Assembly (NCBI GenBank): GCA_036785325.1
Contig: JAXIVH010000001.1
Coordinates: forward strand, 4,983,571-5,047,570
Direction: 5' to 3'
Length of the DNA stretch: 64,000 bases
Origin: Urophycis tenuis
Taxonomy: Eukaryota; Chordata; Actinopteri; Gadiformes; Phycidae
In this document: in pieces, positions 50,510 through 64,000 of the stretch
Layout: each line of letters starts with the position of its first letter
Position numbering within the stretch: the stretch's first letter is position 1
Translations under genes and position numbers: made by a program
Notes under the pieces: generated by a model
The model's input: the letters and a program-made list of their open reading frames with translations, nothing else
What the model was told of the DNA's origin: nothing
Database searches by the model: none

Positions 50510-52498
50510 GGACTCTTAACTGTCTAGTGGTGACAGTTCTTCTTGCCGTTTGCTCCTTCTATCCAATGTGAAGCATTGGATAGAAAAAGTCAACCTCAAG
50601 TCGACCTGCTGCCGCTGAGACCCCGTGAAGCCCAGACCACACACGTACTTTTTAGCCTGCGTACAATACACCCTGACGTTGTAGCTTTGGCAGTAGGTCG
50701 CATGGAGATACTGCTCTACAGGAGAACCGAACCGAACCAACCACGTGTAGGTTGGTCTGCGTCGAAGGCCTCCATCTACAGGCCAAACACTGCTACTGCA
50801 TGCTCCACTTCTCATCGGCCATCACATCATTAAAAAAAACATGTCCTAGACTTATCTTTTAGTAGTTTATTTGCATTTGCATTATTATACATTAGGTACA
50901 AATAACAATATTGTCCACAGGGTAATTAGTTCAGACCAAGGGGAAGCATAGGAACTAACACCATTTGAAAAATACAGGATATTCTTTCTTTAAAGTCAAC
51001 GTTGCTTTTTAAGAAATGATGAATAATAATAATAACAATAATTTGAACTAAAACCCATTCAAATAGACATGGCGGTTTGACTTAAGTTATGTTTCAAAGT
51101 AATCGGGACAAGGAACCAGTGGTGGGAAATGACACAAAGTCTGATTAATTTGAGTCTAATTGAAATAATAAAGAAACTACCTCGGATTAAAATGATTTGA
51201 AGCAAAAAAAAATAAACGACTCCCTCCCATCTTCGTTGTTAGGTGTGCTACAGTTAAGAAAATATTGTACAAATTAATAGTTTTAGTTTTACTGTGGAAA
51301 TATACTGATGGTAAGATGGTGTTGTGCTATAGAAGAACAAACAAGGGATGCTACTGAAGCTCACGGCTGTTAACTTGAAAACAAAACCAAAAGGTGATAC
51401 AAGTGACTTCATAATAGACACATTTCATTGGGTCGAGTAGCAAGTTTTATGAAAAGGGCTACAAATTGCAGAATTAAAACTATTTGCGCCGATAACATTA
51501 ATACTGAAATAATCCAGCCCACACACATGTGATTCGTTATGTTGTTATTCCATTTTTCAGTTGGAAATCACCAGAGCACCACTTGTGAGTCGGTGATCAC
51601 ATGGCAGTGTGAAAACGTTCAGGCCTCAGCACCACTGGTGAGAACCTCTGGGGAAAAACGCTGTGAAGGTATCGCCATTACATACCTACATGCCTTTTCC
51701 TCTGCAGTCAATAACAGCAATAAATCAATAGTTTGCTTTAATTATCCAATGGAGCTTGTGTGCACAGAGGACACTACGCACCACGGAGACGGATAGTTGG
51801 GCCGATTCCGTCTTTGTGAAAGGCTTGTCAGAGAACGAGAGAGATGAAGAGAAAAAAAGAGTGGAGTACAGAGAGAACATGGCAGGTCAACCTGATGGAG
51901 AACTGAGACCACCTCCTCCGTTCATGTTGTTTTTAAAATATTTATTTGTTTATTACAAGGTTAGTATTAACGATAATTGAAACGCATATTCTGGGCTTTA
52001 AAACAAACACATGCAGCGCTGAGACTTCAAACCAGGGAGCAGGTGTCTCTGCTGCCCATCATACGGTCCCACTATAGACTACAAGACGGCGGTCAGGCCG
52101 TGGGGTCCCAAAGTGGTCCACACGCCGACCACCTAGCAGTGATCTGTCCCCGCGTGACACGGACCAGCCACAGAAGCCCGTGTGCTGTGGGTCGACGAGC
52201 TACATGACACGGCACTGACCGACGCCCTCGTGCACTGACGCAACCATGGCTACATGCAATACAGTAGTAGAGGAGAGAGGGCTGAGCAGGCGTAGCTTCA
52301 AACGGGCTAACAGGCTAGGCGAGGCTACGGCAGAGAGATGCTATCACAGGAAGTCACCGGGATGACTCTCCTGTGTCTTACTAGTACAACGCTGCTAGTC
52401 TCGGATTGTGGCATTTTCTGGTTTGGCACAATAGGAAGGTTATGCAATAGGAAACAGGGATAGAATACATCTTTACAAAACTAAAAGGGTTCATCAAC

Positions 52499-52611
<113 letters not shown>

Positions 52612-52698
52612 CAGGGAAAATGTACTAATAAAACTGTTAAAATCTGACAATCACACAACACTGACATCATAACCTAAACCTAAAAAATAAGACACAAG

Positions 52699-53159
52699 TC
52701 TAGAGGGAGCTAGAAGCCCTCCTTGTCTAGATGGAGCTAGGGGCCCTGCTAGGATTGATAAGGGTTCTGGCAGAGAGAGCTAGGGGCCCATCTGGTCTAG
52801 AGAGAGCACTAGGGGCCCCCCAGGACTAAAGAGGCCGTAGGGGCCTCTCTGGTCGAGAGAGAGGGAGAAGAGAGAGCACTAGGAGCCCTCCCAGTCTAGA
52901 GAGCTAGGAGCCCTCCCAGTCTAGAGAGCTAGGAGCCCTCCCAGTCTAGAGAGCTAGGAGCCCTCCCAGTCTAGAGAGCTAGGAGCCCTCCCAGTCTAGA
53001 GAGCACTAGGAGCCCTCCCAGTCTAGAGAGCTAGGAGCCCTCCCAGTCTAGAGAGCTAGGAGCCCTCCCAGTCTAGAGAGCTAGGAGCCCTCCCAGTCTA
53101 GAGAGCTAGGAGCCCTCCCAGTCTAGAGAGCACTAGGAGCCCTCCCAGTCTAGAGAGCT
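52699..53159. repeat. 25-bp minisatellite downstream of prkca
   Basis: At least eleven copies of GAGCTAGGAGCCCTCCCAGT plus CTAGA (25 bases) run from about 52873 to 53159. Some copies carry GAGCACTAGG instead of GAGCTAGG (27 bases). Diverged copies extend left to 52699. Each junction holds CTAGAGAGCTAG, close to a palindrome. Confidence 0.9.
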
Positions 53160-55225
53160 GTTGAATCATAGCTCACAACTGATTGGAGTGGATTTTATAA
53201 TATGTTGATTAGAAACAGATCAAGGTAGAAGGAACCAGGAGATGTATTGAGTTCATAAAGACATTGGGAATTCAAAGTAATGATATGGGTATATCTGATA
53301 TATACAGTATATACTGTAGCTAAACACCTTCACTCATCTCAGATAAACTCCAGAGGAGTGCATTTGCCTGTGGTTTACCAGGATCTGTTTGAAGGAGTAT
53401 TCTTGGGAGGGTTCCTTACTCAGGGTGTAAACGAGCAGCCCTCTCCCACAGCATGCACACAGAGACAAGACATCATACCATCCCATCCGCCACATGATAT
53501 GAACCAGAAACAGAAAGGAACGGAGCTAAAACACAACAACTTCATCCATCCTATGAAGTTCAAGACAATATTTCCTCACACTTTGCTGAATTTTCACTCT
53601 TTGAAGACACCCAGTTCAGGATGATCTCAATTAAATATGGTAAATATGGTACGCTTCTGATATTTGTTTTGTTTTTTAAACATATAAACATATGCTAAAC
53701 AAATCTAATGCGATAAAAGCTCATTCAGTTTTGGTATCAAAACTGTAAGTTGCTATACTCAATAACTCATAAAGAATATTTACAAAGGAGTCATAAGACA
53801 TGTTGAAATATTATTAAAACGATCTAATAAAATTAAGATCTATGATACCACAAATTGAGGACAAAAGCATGGTAGGATACAAGCTAATCAATTTGAAGAT
53901 GATTACAGAAACAATAATATTTAATAATTCACAAAATTAAAGAAATGACATTTGATGGAGGAATGCTGGCACATTCCCATACAGGAGACAGATCTCTTCT
54001 GTACCTGACACACGGTCATGGGTGCTTGAGCTTCCAGGGCATGGATAATACAAATGGTTTTGTATGATTAATACCAAAAAAAACAACTACAAGTTGACAT
54101 AGCTTGATTCTATAACCCAAAAAATGGCTTAAAGCAAACGACATATATGTCTTATGGCTGCAGGAAGCGTATCTACGCAGACTTCCCAACAGGACAAAGG
54201 GGGCCAGACATCATGTAAACGGACCACCTGTAAACTTTCTAGTTTTAAAGTGAAATATCATATGATCTGGAGATATGAAGGTCAGCTGTTGCCAGCATAC
54301 TGAATGAATTACTGAATGAATTACTGCGTCCAGTGTAGAAAAATTCTGGACTGGACTGAGGGAAAACCTTTGAGGCTCTTACATTAAAACCAAGTAAGCA
54401 AAATGGATCGATGGGGTCGAACATTAGTTATACATGCTGTATAAGACTAGCTTAGTCTTGTTAGTTATACATGCTGTATAAGACTAGATTAGTCTTGTGC
54501 ACCTGCTGCACACTGGAACGCATCTGGCTAGAATCCAGAGAATGTACTAAAATAGAATTTTGCCATCACCATGAGAACAAGGGAACAGACATTTGTAAAC
54601 AGGATACAGTTACCAACATCTTAAGCAACATTCATCACAAGGGACTACTGGAGTTGGTCCCTTCTCCTTCATATTTGGCTTGAGCTTATTCCCTGTCCCA
54701 GACACATGGCTTTAGGACACGGGTGTCTACTGGAGTCATTCATTATTCTATGTCGATAGCATAGACTCAAACCGTCCGCCATCTAGATACTGGCATGGTT
54801 CATTGTTTAGAGAGGTAAACAACTGGTGATAACTATTATTCAAATGTTTTTGTTTTCATTACCTCCTTCGATCATTTTGTATTTTCTTTACCATACTACA
54901 ATGACCAATGATATCCATATTAAATCAATCTTTTCTCTGACCAGGCTTCATAGAGATCCTGTGTTCAACAACTTATATATTTTGCAGGGCGGAGGAGGAG
55001 CCCAGATGACTCCCACGTCCTCTGAAACCATCAGCCACGTGTAATCGTTCAAATACTATAATACTATTAAACACATCTATAGTATGCACTTCATGTTTGC
55101 GGCCAATTAAGGGTAATGCTATTCTCACAAAGACAGTAAAACAAAACCGGTTCTCTCTGACTTTCTGTCCCGACTCTTGTAAAAAACATGTACAGGCCTG
55201 CAGTCTGGGCCTTGTTCAAGTTGTG

Positions 55226-55346
55226 GTCAGTTGTTGTATGGGGGTGTGGGGTGGGGTGGGGTGAGGGGGTTGTTGGCGGTAGATGGGTGGGTGTGTGGGG
55301 GAGGGGAGGGGTTAGTGGTGTGGGGGGGGGGGAGGAGGAGGAGGAG
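55226..55346. repeat. G-rich tract adjoining the prkca stop
   Basis: Repeated GGGG, GGGGTGGGGTGGGG and a G10 run on the plus strand; on the prkca transcript it is C-rich and begins about 27 bases after the stop at 55373. Confidence 0.85.
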
Positions 55347-55372
55347 TGTGTAGACGACCCCCTGGCTCCACC

Positions 55373-63208
<7,836 letters not shown>

Positions 63209-64000
63209 CTGTGGATGACAGGGCTTCATGAGATATGGACAGGTGATATGGCATGCTATGGCCTCCAAGCAACAGGCTACCAACAATCTTTACTTGCTGG
63301 CTAGAATCCATTTTCAATTAAAACTGATGGAACATTTCATCTGATTGACCTATTTATTACTTTTAATAATCTAAGAATACACACTTCATGTGTGAATACT
63401 TTGAATGGAATTGAAAACAAGAAGTCCTATTCTATGCTATTCTATTGAACATACAGTCAAGAGAATGGAAGACTGGGGCTAAAAAATAAGAGAGGAACGG
63501 GTTTAGAAAACAGACTGATAGATGTAAGAGAGGAGGTATAAAAGAAAGGGATGATGGGTGGGAGGGGGGAGGGTTTCAGAGCAAAATAACTAGAGCAGAA
63601 AAAGAGAAGAGAGAGAGAAAATAGAGAGCAGCCATCTCATCTATAACCATAATGTGGTGTTTTGACTGCCCATAATAAGCATTATTCTTCATTTCCACTC
63701 CACTGCCCACCCCAACTGGAACCATGACCTCTTTAGCTGTTCTCACACAGAGCAGAGCAGATCAGGGCAGAGAGAGAGAGCGAGAGAGAGAGAGAGAGAG
63801 AGAGAGAGTATCTTCATGTATACCTGTATGAATACCGATATAAACAGGTGTGTGTATCATGCTGGCTGTGTTCTTTTGTGCGTGGTTCAGTCCGTAAGTG
63901 TGATGATTGTGAGAAGGTCAAAACCTGAGCATATGAATGTCTCTTGAGTATGTTTGTATGTGTTGCATGACAGCTTTCATGTTTGTGTGTGGGTTTGTAT
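63209..64000 (-). other. prkca intron running off the right edge
   Basis: No exon is recognised. A (GA)n tract lies at 63771-63808 and a looser GA-rich stretch at 63590-63630. Confidence 0.6.

Noticed and set aside
52873..53159. CRISPR-like array
   Set aside because: Units are contiguous with no unique spacers, and this is a vertebrate genome; it is a minisatellite.

Overview
The window is nuclear DNA of a ray-finned (teleost) fish. Evidence: spliced vertebrate genes with GT/AG introns, very dense dinucleotide microsatellites, and a mix of Tol2-like and other hAT transposons, L2-type LINEs, Gypsy LTR elements and a tRNA-derived SINE. I cannot name the species.

Three host genes are recognised, all on the minus strand. 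dnal1 (axonemal dynein light chain 1) is complete in eight coding exons at 1624-4333. cacng5 (AMPA-receptor/calcium-channel gamma subunit 5, TARP family) is complete in five coding exons at 37312-42530, with a probable GC-rich non-coding first exon near 50276-50430. prkca (protein kinase C alpha) is represented by its last three coding exons (55373-63208); the rest lies beyond the right edge. prkca next to cacng5 in the same orientation matches the human 17q24 order. dnal1 is not part of that human neighbourhood.

Between dnal1 and cacng5 (about 4.5-34.7 kb) lies an island of nested mobile DNA. From left to right it holds: a hAT pseudogene whose BED-finger exon carries a non-LTR insertion; a solo Gypsy-type LTR with a perfect 5-bp target duplication; a two-gene cassette (a C2H2/transposase-like reading frame followed by a SAMD3-like reading frame), itself hit by a full-length Tol2-like element in an intron and an L2 LINE in an exon; inside the L2, an unclassified DNA element with a 9-bp target duplication, which contains a further hAT element with an 8-bp duplication; then a ZMYM1-like hAT pseudogene, a non-LTR 3' end, a second BED-type hAT pseudogene and a 5' Gypsy fragment. 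Target duplications at several junctions let the order of insertion be read directly.

From 34.7 kb to the right edge the DNA is mostly the introns and untranslated regions of cacng5 and prkca. It is heavily loaded with (CA)n, (GA)n, (TA)n and three minisatellites, and has only scattered retroelement tails. The most interesting candidates are the two-gene C2H2/SAMD3-like cassette, the nearly complete Tol2-like element, a transposon excision footprint inside the ZMYM1-like gene, and the unclassified 9-bp-duplication element.
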